Assembly: GCA_017454485.1 (NCBI GenBank)
Contig: JAFTCX010000007.1
Coordinates: 1-64,000 of the forward strand
Length of the DNA: 64,000 nt
Reading direction: 5' to 3'
From: Clostridia bacterium
Lineage (GTDB): Bacteria; Bacillota; Clostridia; Oscillospirales; Acutalibacteraceae
Positions 23,156 through 30,966 of this stretch are shown piece after piece. Numbering within the stretch: position 1 is the first letter of the stretch; each line of letters starts with the position of its first letter. A program made the position numbers and the translations under genes. Below the pieces are notes generated by a model. It was not told where the DNA came from and did no database searches. It was given only the letters and a program-made list of their open reading frames with translations.

Positions 23156-24361
23156 TCAATACGCTGCGACGGGCAGCACCGTCACCGGATGAAATTCCGC
23201 CAGCGCTTCTTCCAGCGCTCCCGCAGGCGCTTGTGCGGTGATGACCAGCGTTTCGCCGTTTTCGCCGTCGAGACAGGATGCGCCGGGCAACGCAGCGGCA
23301 ACCGCGGCTTTGTCTGCGTTTTTGAGCCGCGCAAACAGCACGGTCGGCACAGCCCCGGGCGCTTCCAGCACGCCGTCTTCTGCCTTGCTCCAACCGAAGC
23401 GGATGCGCGCGCTGTCATGTGCCGCGCAGTCGATCACGTCGCCGACCACAGCGCTGGCCGTGGCAAGCTTGCCAGCGCCCTGGCCGTAAAGCAGCACATC
23501 GCCCACAGCGTCGCCGCGCACCAGACACGCGTTGAACACGCCGTTCACACCGGCGAGCATGCTTTCCTTTTTCACAAGCGTCGGCGAAACGCGCAGCGCC
23601 AGACGGCCGTTTTCAAGCTGCTTTGCGCTGGCGATGAGCTTGATCACATAACCGGCGGCTGCGGCGGCCTTGACGTCGTCGAGCGTAACGTCCGTGATGC
23701 CCTTTGTCGGCACACCGTCGGGATAGATGTGCGTGCCGAACGCCAGCGACGCAAGGATGCAGATCTTGCGGCAGGCGTCGATGCCCGCAACATCGGCGGT
23801 GGGATCCTTTTCGGCATAGCCCTTTTTCTGCGCGAGCGCAAGCGCGTCGGCAAAGTCCATGTCCTCCATGATCATTTTAGTCAAAATGAAGTTTGTGGTT
23901 CCATTCAAAATGCCCGCAATTTCCTGAATGCGGTTGCCGGCAAGGCAGCGGATCAGCGGACGGATGATCGGAATGCCGCCGCCGACGGAAGCTTCAAACA
24001 AAAAGTTGACGTTGTGTTTTTCCGCCAGCGCAAGCAGCACATCGCCCTTTTTGGCGACCAGCTCCTTGTTGGAGGTCACAACATGCTTGCCGCGTTCCAG
24101 ACACGCCGAAACAAACGTGAACGCCGGCTCCAGCCCGCCCATGGTTTCCACCACGATGCCGGTCTCGTCGTCCTCCAAAATATCGGCGAACTCCTTTGTC
24201 AGAAAAGAAGCAAAGGGATCCCCGGGAAAATCGCGGATATCCAGAATATGAGAAAGCTCCGGCAGAATGCCGGTCTTTTTCGCGATGACCTCAGCGTTCT
24301 TGCCGATCACCTCGGCCACGCCGGAGCCGACGACGCCGTATCCCATAATTGCAACCTTCAT
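23156..24361 (-). CDS. hom: Homoserine dehydrogenase
   Basis: 401 residues. Reduces aspartate semialdehyde to homoserine with NAD(P)H. The N-terminal MGYGVVGSGVAEV is the Rossmann loop. GILNGTTNFILTKM and A-x-K-K-G-Y-A-E-K-D-P-T-A-D-V-A-G form the family signature, with the catalytic Lys/Asp region GIDACRKI. The C-terminal part (about 320-401) is a short regulatory ACT-like domain. It lies upstream of lysC on the same strand with a 220-base spacer. Confidence 0.95.
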   Translation of the reverse strand: MKVAIMGYGVVGSGVAEVIGKNAEVIAKKTGILPELSHILDIRDFPGDPFASFLTKEFADILEDDETGIVVETMGGLEPAFTFVSACLERGKHVVTSNKELVAKKGDVLLALAEKHNVNFLFEASVGGGIPIIRPLIRCLAGNRIQEIAGILNGTTNFILTKMIMEDMDFADALALAQKKGYAEKDPTADVAGIDACRKICILASLAFGTHIYPDGVPTKGITDVTLDDVKAAAAAGYVIKLIASAKQLENGRLALRVSPTLVKKESMLAGVNGVFNACLVRGDAVGDVLLYGQGAGKLATASAVVGDVIDCAAHDSARIRFGWSKAEDGVLEAPGAVPTVLFARLKNADKAAVAAALPGASCLDGENGETLVITAQAPAGALEEALAEFHPVTVLPVAAY

Positions 24362-24460
24362 GTTGCTCGCCTCCTATTTTACAAGTACCCGAATATCATA
24401 TCACATTTTGTCAAATTTGCATAGCGTTTCTGACGAATTTCTGAAAATTTGTGAAATCCA

Positions 24461-24490
24461 TTGATTTTCGTCTGCTGCTTTGTGTATAAT
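24461..24490 (+). promoter_or_regulatory. Promoter of the AI-2E transporter gene
   Basis: TTGATT (24461-24466), 18-base spacer, TATAAT (24485-24490). Confidence 0.65.
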
Positions 24491-24522
24491 AAGTATAATA
24501 TTACAATATGAGGAGCCTCGCT

Positions 24523-25836
24523 ATGAATGAAGTTGAAAAACGGCGCGGAATAATCATCAATGTGATCTACTTCGCCATGATCGTTGCCATCGCCTTTTTG
24601 CTGATCCGCTACGCCCTCGGCGTCTGCTTCCCGTTTTTGTTCGCCTTTTTGCTGGCGGCACTGGTGCAAAAGCCGAAAAACTTTTTGGTACGTAAAACGC
24701 CGCTGAAAAACGGCGCCGCCTCGGTCATCTGTGTCTTTTTGCTGCTGATCCTTTTAGCGGCGCTCGTGTCGCTGATCGGTGTGCGGCTGTTTGCGCGCAT
24801 TCAGGAATTCGTCAACTATATCGCCATGCAGTTCCAGAATATGGAATCTGTGGTCGATAACATTCAGGCGTGGCTGCTCGGCGCGATTGCAAAGCTGCCG
24901 GAGTTTTTGCGCAAATCGCTGAACGAAAGCGCGACCGACCTGTTTTCCAAGCTGCATGAATATTTGAACACCACGGCTGCGGCAGATTCCGCCGCGCTTG
25001 CCGCCGACGCAACCAACGCCGCGGCTCTTGCTGCAGGCGAAGCAGCCGGCGAAGCAGCGGGCAGCTCTTCCGGCGCGCTGGCCGGTCTGCTCAGCGGCAA
25101 CTTCAAGCTGAGCTGGATCACGACCCCGCTGAGCAGTCTGCTTTCCACAGCGAAGCAGATCCCGTCCGTGCTGATCGCCGTTGTGATCTCCCTTGTCGCA
25201 AGCTGCTTTATGGCAACCGATTTCGACAAGATGATGCACTTTTTCAAAATGCAGTTCCCCGAACGCCGCCGCAAGGATGTGGAGCGTGCCAAGGTGCTGC
25301 TGAAGACCTCGCTGGGCAAAATGGCGCGCGCCTATGCCCTCATTATGCTGGTCACCTTTGCCGAAATGTCTGTCGGTCTGATGATCCTTAAAATGATCGG
25401 CGTCTATCATTCCAATTTCATCCTCATGGTCGCCGCCGTCACTGCCGTGATCGACATTGTGCCCGTACTCGGCACCGGCACCGTGCTGATCCCATGGGCG
25501 CTGTATTCGCTGATCACCGGCAATTTCGGCATGGGCATCGGTCTGCTGATCATTTACGCAGCCATCACGGTCATTCGCCAGTTCATTGAACCGAAGCTGG
25601 TTGCCGGCCAGCTCGGCCTATCGCCGATCGTGACCATCACGGCGCTGTATCTCGGTCTGAAGCTGTTCGGCGTGCTCGGCATGCTTGTCACGCCGGTGCT
25701 CATCATCATGTTAAAGCTGCTCAACGACGAGGGTATTATCCACCTTTGGAAATCTCCGGCGCGCCTGCGTGCGGCCGAGGAAGCCGAAAAAGCAAAACAG
25801 GCGGAAGAAGCAGCGGCTGCGCAGGCAGAAGAATAA
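24523..25836 (+). CDS. AI-2E-family (PerM-like) membrane transporter
   Basis: 437 residues from the ATG at 24523, six bases after GAGGAG; an ATG at 24508 overlaps that site and is unlikely. It has seven to eight membrane segments: one pair near 15-50, one near 65-90, and the conserved C-terminal bundle at about 205-410 with PVLGTGTVLIPWAL and RQFIEPKLVAGQLGLSP. The family includes AI-2 exporters and Na+/H+ or Li+ antiporters; the substrate here is unknown. An Ala/Gly-rich insertion (about 150-190) sits in the large extracytoplasmic loop. The C-terminus is a cytoplasmic Ala/Glu/Lys helix. Confidence 0.88.
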   Translation: MNEVEKRRGIIINVIYFAMIVAIAFLLIRYALGVCFPFLFAFLLAALVQKPKNFLVRKTPLKNGAASVICVFLLLILLAALVSLIGVRLFARIQEFVNYIAMQFQNMESVVDNIQAWLLGAIAKLPEFLRKSLNESATDLFSKLHEYLNTTAAADSAALAADATNAAALAAGEAAGEAAGSSSGALAGLLSGNFKLSWITTPLSSLLSTAKQIPSVLIAVVISLVASCFMATDFDKMMHFFKMQFPERRRKDVERAKVLLKTSLGKMARAYALIMLVTFAEMSVGLMILKMIGVYHSNFILMVAAVTAVIDIVPVLGTGTVLIPWALYSLITGNFGMGIGLLIIYAAITVIRQFIEPKLVAGQLGLSPIVTITALYLGLKLFGVLGMLVTPVLIIMLKLLNDEGIIHLWKSPARLRAAEEAEKAKQAEEAAAAQAEE

Positions 25837-25857
25837 AGATAAGCTTGAAAACAAAAA

Positions 25858-25893
25858 AAGAGATTGCAGTCATGGCGGCTGCAATCTCTTTTT
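25858..25893. terminator. Bidirectional terminator between convergent genes
   Basis: AAGAGATTGCAG (25858-25869) pairs perfectly with CTGCAATCTCTT (25879-25890), flanked by an A-run and a T-run. Confidence 0.9.
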
Positions 25894-25917
25894 ATGTACC
25901 CATTGATTATGATCCCG

Positions 25918-27516
25918 CTACCGGTGATCGAAGAAACGCTTGAGCCATAGTTTCAGCGCTTCCCAAAACGCCTGCAGGGCCGTGCGCCGGTCGGGGTGGG
26001 TGTATTCCGTATGCATATTTTCGGCGGTCATCGGGTCCCAGTGCTCCACATCGTTCTCCCAGAAATAGGTCATGAACTGCGGAAAATCGGGATCATCGTT
26101 CACCGTAAGCTGCCGGTCGGCGCGGGTCATGCGCAAAACAAGCTCGTAGATACGGCCGGGAAAATCATTGTGGCGAATGTTCTTGACAAACCATGTCGTC
26201 TCCGGGAACCACGCCGTTGAAGCGTCAATCAGGCGGTCGGGCGAAATGCTGCTGCCGAAGCCCGCACGTTTGCGCGCGGCAATATAACGGGAACTGAGCG
26301 TTTCGCCGTAAGCAGCGCCGGTTGCGCCGAAGGACTGCGCTGTCAGGGTGATCTTATCGTCCGACTGCTCCTGCACGGAAGAGGTGAAGGGGATGATCTG
26401 GAAGCCGTATTTTGCAAGGAAGCACAGCTTCACGCCGTCGTTTTTCATCCGGGTCAGCAGTTCCCGCATCGGCCGGCGCACGCGCAGATCATATGCGTCG
26501 ATTTTTTCAATCAGCTTCGCGTATTTGGCGGCGTCGTTTTTGAACAAAAAGGCTTTTGCGTCTGCAAAATCCTGCGGCGCAACCATGCTCCAGTAACCGG
26601 CGGAGGTGGCAAAGCTCGCCTTCAGCACGCGCGGCAGAACATCGTCCCACAGGCGTTTCAGCAGCAGATCACAAAGCTTTGACGGCAGCCCGAGCGCGCC
26701 GAGCTGCTGCCCGAGCTCCAGCGCGGTAAACAGCAGCGCCTTGGTTTCCGGGTCAACGGTTCCGTCGTCTTCCGGCGGCGCATCCGGATCGTCATAGCGG
26801 TGCTTTTCGTCCAAAAAGTTATTGATGCCCGCAAGGTCGATTTTCACTTTTCCGGAAAACAGCTCGCTGAAAATCGTTGTACCCAGCGCGGCGGAGCTGT
26901 AGGTGAAAAAGGTGTCAATGTCCTGCCAGCCGTATTTTTCAAAATATGTCAGCGCCATCTCGCTGCCCATACAACGGCTGAGAACGGTGACTCTGCGGTG
27001 CCCGGTTACGCGCCGCACACATTCAATGTAAGCGTGCAGGTCGTCCGCAATCTCAAACGGGTCCTTGCGCGCGTCGTAGATATAGACGTAGGAATACACG
27101 TTGTCATACCTGTGATCGTCGCGCATCGTTTCCGGCGACCAGGTCCATTCCACGCCGGACGCGTTGTCCGGCAGACTGCCGTCGTCCTTGCAGGCAAAGT
27201 CCCGATATTTTTCTTCGAACGCCGCTGCAATCTCGTTGCAAAACGTGTCGAAGCTTCCGCGCAGCAGCTTTGCGGCGTTGCGCCTGACGCTTTCGCTCAA
27301 GAGCTTTTTGAGCCAATCAACGTCATAGCCGCTGATGACCTTGCGGTTTTCTGCGCGCGGATCGTCAAAAATATCCTGCCGCCCGTAGATGTAGATCAGC
27401 GGCGTATGCTCGCAATCGCAAACATTTTCGTCCGCCGGCGCCGCAGCCGCCGTCAGTGCGCCGCAGCAGGAAAGCAGCATCAGCAAAGCAAGAAACGCCG
27501 AAACCATTCGCTTCAT
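25918..27516 (-). CDS. Secreted alpha/beta-hydrolase-like protein with Cys at the nucleophile elbow
   Basis: 532 residues from the ATG at 27516 (GAGGGGG upstream). Signal peptide KRMVSAFLALLMLLSCCGAL. The region 38-210 resembles a lipase fold: PLIYIYGR is a possible oxyanion strand, and VTVLSRCMGSEMAL (177-190) is a nucleophile elbow in which C182 occupies the position of the usual Ser. Dienelactone hydrolases also use Cys there. Acid and His residues could not be assigned. The C-terminus ends FWEALKLWLKRFFDHR, an amphipathic aromatic helix like the tails of other exported proteins here. Activity is uncertain, and the fold call is moderate. Confidence 0.6.
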   Translation of the reverse strand: MKRMVSAFLALLMLLSCCGALTAAAAPADENVCDCEHTPLIYIYGRQDIFDDPRAENRKVISGYDVDWLKKLLSESVRRNAAKLLRGSFDTFCNEIAAAFEEKYRDFACKDDGSLPDNASGVEWTWSPETMRDDHRYDNVYSYVYIYDARKDPFEIADDLHAYIECVRRVTGHRRVTVLSRCMGSEMALTYFEKYGWQDIDTFFTYSSAALGTTIFSELFSGKVKIDLAGINNFLDEKHRYDDPDAPPEDDGTVDPETKALLFTALELGQQLGALGLPSKLCDLLLKRLWDDVLPRVLKASFATSAGYWSMVAPQDFADAKAFLFKNDAAKYAKLIEKIDAYDLRVRRPMRELLTRMKNDGVKLCFLAKYGFQIIPFTSSVQEQSDDKITLTAQSFGATGAAYGETLSSRYIAARKRAGFGSSISPDRLIDASTAWFPETTWFVKNIRHNDFPGRIYELVLRMTRADRQLTVNDDPDFPQFMTYFWENDVEHWDPMTAENMHTEYTHPDRRTALQAFWEALKLWLKRFFDHR

Positions 27517-27657
27517 ACAAAATCCCCCTCTGAAAAAATCGGATGTCTTCATTGTATCGAAGGCATCCGGAAAAATCAAGCATGTTTCTGTTTTGTTACA
27601 AATCGTTTACACAACCGCCAAACGCAGAACAAAGCGCCGGCAATTTTTTGCGCACGC

Positions 27658-28350
27658 TCAAAGCTTTTGTGCAATCTCCAGCAGCCGGCGCACCAGCTCA
27701 TCGTCCGCGCGTTCGTTCATCTCGCGGTAGAACCTGCCCGAAGCGTCGTCGGCGTCGTCGCTGATTTGCCGCAGCGACAAAAACGGAACGCCGCAGCGAT
27801 TACACACGCCCGCAATGGCGGCGCTCTCCATATCAAACGCGGTCAGCCCGAACGTCCGGCTGAACAGCTCCTTGCGCACGGGGTCGCTCAAAAACAGATC
27901 GCCGGTGCCAAGGCGCCCGACTGTGACGTCGTCCGCCTTTGCCAGCGAAAGCAGCGCCGGGTCGGCGTCAAAGATATACGGCACACCGCCGGGCTTTTCG
28001 CCGAGCGCGTAGTTGAGTGCGGTCATGTCAAAATCGCACTCCACAAAGCTGCTGCCGAGCACAAAATCACCGCGCCGCACGCCGGAGATTGCGCCGGAAA
28101 GACCGGCGTTGAAGAGATAGTCCACCCGGTCGTCCGCAATCAGAAACGCCGCCGCAGACGCCGCGCAGACCTTGCCGGTGCCGCACTCCACGCCGACGAC
28201 CACCACTCTGCCCGTTTTTGTGGGCAAAGAAAAGCTGATCGAGCGATTGCCGCGGCGCAAAAGCTGGCTGCCGCCGTGTTCTTTTGCAATGTTGAGAAAC
28301 GGAAGATACTCCATGCTGTCCGCAAAAAGGATGCCGATCTTTTGAATCAT
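27658..28350 (-). CDS. mtnN: 5'-methylthioadenosine/S-adenosylhomocysteine nucleosidase family protein
   Basis: 230 residues, the usual size. Hydrolyses MTA and SAH to adenine and a thioribose product, recycling SAM by-products. IGILFADSMEY, VGVECGTGKV and NAGLSGAI match the phosphorylase fold. FDMESAAIAGVC carries the Met-Glu that binds the ribose, and RQISDDADD carries the catalytic Asp. The gene is isolated between unrelated minus-strand genes. A futalosine-hydrolase-like specificity cannot be excluded. Confidence 0.85.
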   Translation of the reverse strand: MIQKIGILFADSMEYLPFLNIAKEHGGSQLLRRGNRSISFSLPTKTGRVVVVGVECGTGKVCAASAAAFLIADDRVDYLFNAGLSGAISGVRRGDFVLGSSFVECDFDMTALNYALGEKPGGVPYIFDADPALLSLAKADDVTVGRLGTGDLFLSDPVRKELFSRTFGLTAFDMESAAIAGVCNRCGVPFLSLRQISDDADDASGRFYREMNERADDELVRRLLEIAQKL

Positions 28351-28438
28351 GAAAAACGCCTCTTTTCTTTTTGTTCTGTTCTATAGATATTATACCGCAT
28401 CGGTAAAAAAGAATCAAGAGCGAAAAAAAGAATCTTTG

Positions 28439-29239
28439 TTACAGCTCAATCGTCTCCAGATCGTCGGGGATCCAGAGCTTTCCGCCAAAATACCGTTTGC
28501 CCTCTTCGCCGTACAGTGCTTTTCTGTTTTTTAAATTGAGGTCCTCTGTGTGATAAAGCAAAAGGTTTTCCACCCCGAGCCGCTGCGCCAGTTCGCAGGC
28601 GTCCTTCACAGTGGAATGGTGCTTTTCATAGGGGTCGAAAATGTCTGCCTGCGAAAACAGGCAAAACGCTTCGTGCAGCATCCACGCGCTGTTTTGCGCA
28701 AGATGCTCGGTGTCCTGCGTCAGCGGCTCATCCCCGCAGCAGGTGAGCTTTTTTCCGTTTTCCAGCGTCATACAGAAGCCGAACTGCTTCGCCTTTGTGG
28801 AGCGGATATCAAAAAACGTCACGGGGCGGCCGATGATTTCTCGCGTTTCGCCGTCGGCAACCTCCACCAGATGCAGCCGCCGATCCAGAAAGGCGACCTG
28901 CTTTTTTTGCAGCAGCTTTTGCGAAAGCTCGCGGATCAGATCGAGCACCTCTTTGTGGGAATACAGATATGCGTCGCCGATGTAATCTCCGTGCGCCATA
29001 AACTGACAGATCATCCGCACCAGCCAGACGATGCCGAGCAGATGGTCGATGTGTTTGTGCGTCACAAAGATATGGCGGATGTCCATCCAGTTGTATCCCG
29101 CCTGCCGAATTTGATGCAGCACCGTGTTTCCGCCGCCGCCGTCCACCAGAAAGAGCTGTCCGTGCTCCTCCAGAAGGAAGCAGGTGTTATAGCATTCCGT
29201 CACCAGGGCATTGCCCGTGCCGAGCATGGTCAGGTTCAT
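28439..29239 (-). CDS. Metallo-beta-lactamase-fold hydrolase, RNase Z-like
   Basis: 266 residues, start at 29239 after AGAGGG. The N-terminal MNLTMLGTGNAL and VDGGGGNT resemble RNase Z/arylsulfatase-type enzymes. The metal motif THKHIDH is at 61-66 and a second-shell CCGDEPL near 168. The late histidines (LHEAF and KHHSTV) complete the expected site. It is shorter than housekeeping RNase Z and lacks a clear exosite arm, so it is likely a phosphodiesterase or related hydrolase of unknown substrate. Confidence 0.75.
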   Translation of the reverse strand: MNLTMLGTGNALVTECYNTCFLLEEHGQLFLVDGGGGNTVLHQIRQAGYNWMDIRHIFVTHKHIDHLLGIVWLVRMICQFMAHGDYIGDAYLYSHKEVLDLIRELSQKLLQKKQVAFLDRRLHLVEVADGETREIIGRPVTFFDIRSTKAKQFGFCMTLENGKKLTCCGDEPLTQDTEHLAQNSAWMLHEAFCLFSQADIFDPYEKHHSTVKDACELAQRLGVENLLLYHTEDLNLKNRKALYGEEGKRYFGGKLWIPDDLETIEL

Positions 29240-29262
29240 TTTGTGTCCCTCTTGCCTAAAAC

Positions 29263-29291
29263 ACAGCCGCAGCAAAGCCCGCTGCGGCTGT
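29263..29291 (-). terminator. Terminator after the mmsA-type gene
   Basis: ACAGCCGCAGC (29263-29273) pairs perfectly with GCTGCGGCTGT (29281-29291), followed on the minus strand by GTTTTAG. It lies after the heptad array, repeating the stop-heptads-hairpin order. Confidence 0.75.
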
Positions 29292-29301
29292 TTAAACTCC
29301 T

Positions 29302-29358
29302 GATTGCTAACAGCTAACTGCTAACAGCTAACAGCTAACAGCTAACTGCTAACTGCTC
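29302..29358 (-). repeat. TTAGCTG heptad array after the mmsA-type gene
   Basis: About eight degenerate copies of GCTAACA/GCTAACT, in transcript sense (TTAGCTG)n, the longest such array in the window. It starts within a few bases of the stop codon. Confidence 0.9.
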
Positions 29359-29360
29359 TC

Positions 29361-30884
29361 TTACACGCCGCCGCCGACGGAACCGTCCCAGGTATCCACA
29401 TCGGTCGCTTTCTTTTCTTCTTCGTCAAACCAGCGCACGGTGACCGCCTTCGTCTCGGTGAAGAAACGGAACGCATCCTTGCCCAGGCAGTGCAGATCGC
29501 CGAAGAAGGACTTCTTGTGGCCGGTGAACGGGAACACGCCCACGGGCACGGGGATGCCGACGTTGACGCCGGTCATGCCGCCGTCGGTGCGCTTGGTGAA
29601 CTCACGGGCATAGTAGCCGCTCTGGGTGAAGATCACGGAGCCGTTGGCAAACGGGTTGCGGTTCATCAGCGCAAGACCCTCTTCAAAATCCTTAACGCGC
29701 TTGATGCAAAGCACGGGTCCGAAGATCTCCTGTGTGCCGACGGTCATTTCCTCGGTCACGTTGTCAAGGATCGTCGGTCCGATGTAGAAGCCGTTCTCAT
29801 AGCCTTCCACTTTCACGTCGCGGCCGTCAAGAACCATCGTTGCGCCCTCTTCCAGACCCTTGTTGATCCAGTTCAGAACGGATTCCTGATGCTTTTTGGA
29901 GATGACCGGGCCAAGCTTGCTGTCGGGCAGATAAGCCGGGCCGATCTTCAGTTCGCTCGCGTATTTTTTGATGAGCGCAACAAGCTTGTCGGCGATGGAT
30001 TCCTGCGCAACGACCACGGGCAGCGCCATGCAGCGCTCGCCGGCGCAGCCGAAGGCGGAGTTGATGATGCCGCGGGCGGAACGCTCAAGCGCAGCGTCCT
30101 CGAGCACAAGGGCGTGGTTCTTCGCTTCGCACAGGCACTGCACGCGCTTGCCGTTGGCGGCAGCGGTGGAATATACATGCAGACCGACCTTCGTCGAGCC
30201 GACAAAGGTGATGCCGCGCACGTCGGGGTGCTTGAGGAAGATGTCCGCTTCCACGCGCGAGCAGGTGACAAGGTTCACAACGCCCTTCGGCAGACCCGCT
30301 TCCACCAGCAGTTCGCAAAGACGCATTGCGGTCATCGGGGTCATCGAAGCGAGCTTGAGCACGATCGTGTTGCCGGCGGCGATGCAGCAGGGCGTCATCC
30401 AGCCCATCGGGATCATGCCGGGGAAGTTGAACGGAACGATGCCGGCAAATACGCCGACCGGTTCGTAGTAAAGCGTGGTGTCATAGCCGGAGGAGGTGTC
30501 GCGCATGGAATCGCCCATCGTCAGTGACGGCGCGGAAAGCGCAAGCTCCACAGGCTCCTTGACCTTGAGAATGTCGCCCTTGGCCTCGGCAAGCACCTTG
30601 CCGTGCTCGGTCGCGCAAAGGGTGGCGAGCTCATCCATGTGCTCGATCAAAAGCTCACGGAATTTATAGAGCACCTGCACACGCTTCATGACCGGGGTGT
30701 TCGACCATGCGGGGAACGCAGCCTTTGCGGCAGCGATGGCGTCCTCAACCTCCTGCTCGGTGCAGCAGGGCGTCTGCGCAATCACTTCGCCGGTGCTGGG
30801 ATTGTATACATCCATATACTTATCCGTAGAGGAAGTGCGCCATTCTCCGTCGCAAAAATATTTCAATTGTTTGATTTCTGCCAT
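29361..30884 (-). CDS. mmsA: Aldehyde dehydrogenase, methylmalonate-semialdehyde dehydrogenase-like
   Basis: 507 residues. C285 in FGCAGERCMALP is the catalytic nucleophile, and VGSTKVG lies in the NAD-binding region. NPSTGEV, PFNFPGMIPMGWM and CEAKNHALVLEDA match CoA-acylating MMSDH enzymes, in which the usual E-x-G-G-K motif is altered. These convert methylmalonate or malonate semialdehyde to propionyl- or acetyl-CoA. No valine or inositol catabolic genes are adjacent, so the true substrate is open. Its product ends in a Gly-rich tail. A minus-strand promoter lies at 30916-30944. Confidence 0.85.
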   Translation of the reverse strand: MAEIKQLKYFCDGEWRTSSTDKYMDVYNPSTGEVIAQTPCCTEQEVEDAIAAAKAAFPAWSNTPVMKRVQVLYKFRELLIEHMDELATLCATEHGKVLAEAKGDILKVKEPVELALSAPSLTMGDSMRDTSSGYDTTLYYEPVGVFAGIVPFNFPGMIPMGWMTPCCIAAGNTIVLKLASMTPMTAMRLCELLVEAGLPKGVVNLVTCSRVEADIFLKHPDVRGITFVGSTKVGLHVYSTAAANGKRVQCLCEAKNHALVLEDAALERSARGIINSAFGCAGERCMALPVVVAQESIADKLVALIKKYASELKIGPAYLPDSKLGPVISKKHQESVLNWINKGLEEGATMVLDGRDVKVEGYENGFYIGPTILDNVTEEMTVGTQEIFGPVLCIKRVKDFEEGLALMNRNPFANGSVIFTQSGYYAREFTKRTDGGMTGVNVGIPVPVGVFPFTGHKKSFFGDLHCLGKDAFRFFTETKAVTVRWFDEEEKKATDVDTWDGSVGGGV

Positions 30885-30915
30885 AACAACAGCTCCTTTT
30901 TATAAGATCTTTTTT

Positions 30916-30944
30916 ATATTAAGCTATTTCCCTGAAAAAATCAA
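30916..30944 (-). promoter_or_regulatory. Promoter of the mmsA-type gene
   Basis: On the minus strand TTGATT (30944-30939) and TAATAT (30921-30916) are 17 bases apart, about 30 bases before the start codon. Confidence 0.6.
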
Positions 30945-30966
30945 GTCCGTTTTTGTAAAAATGCAA

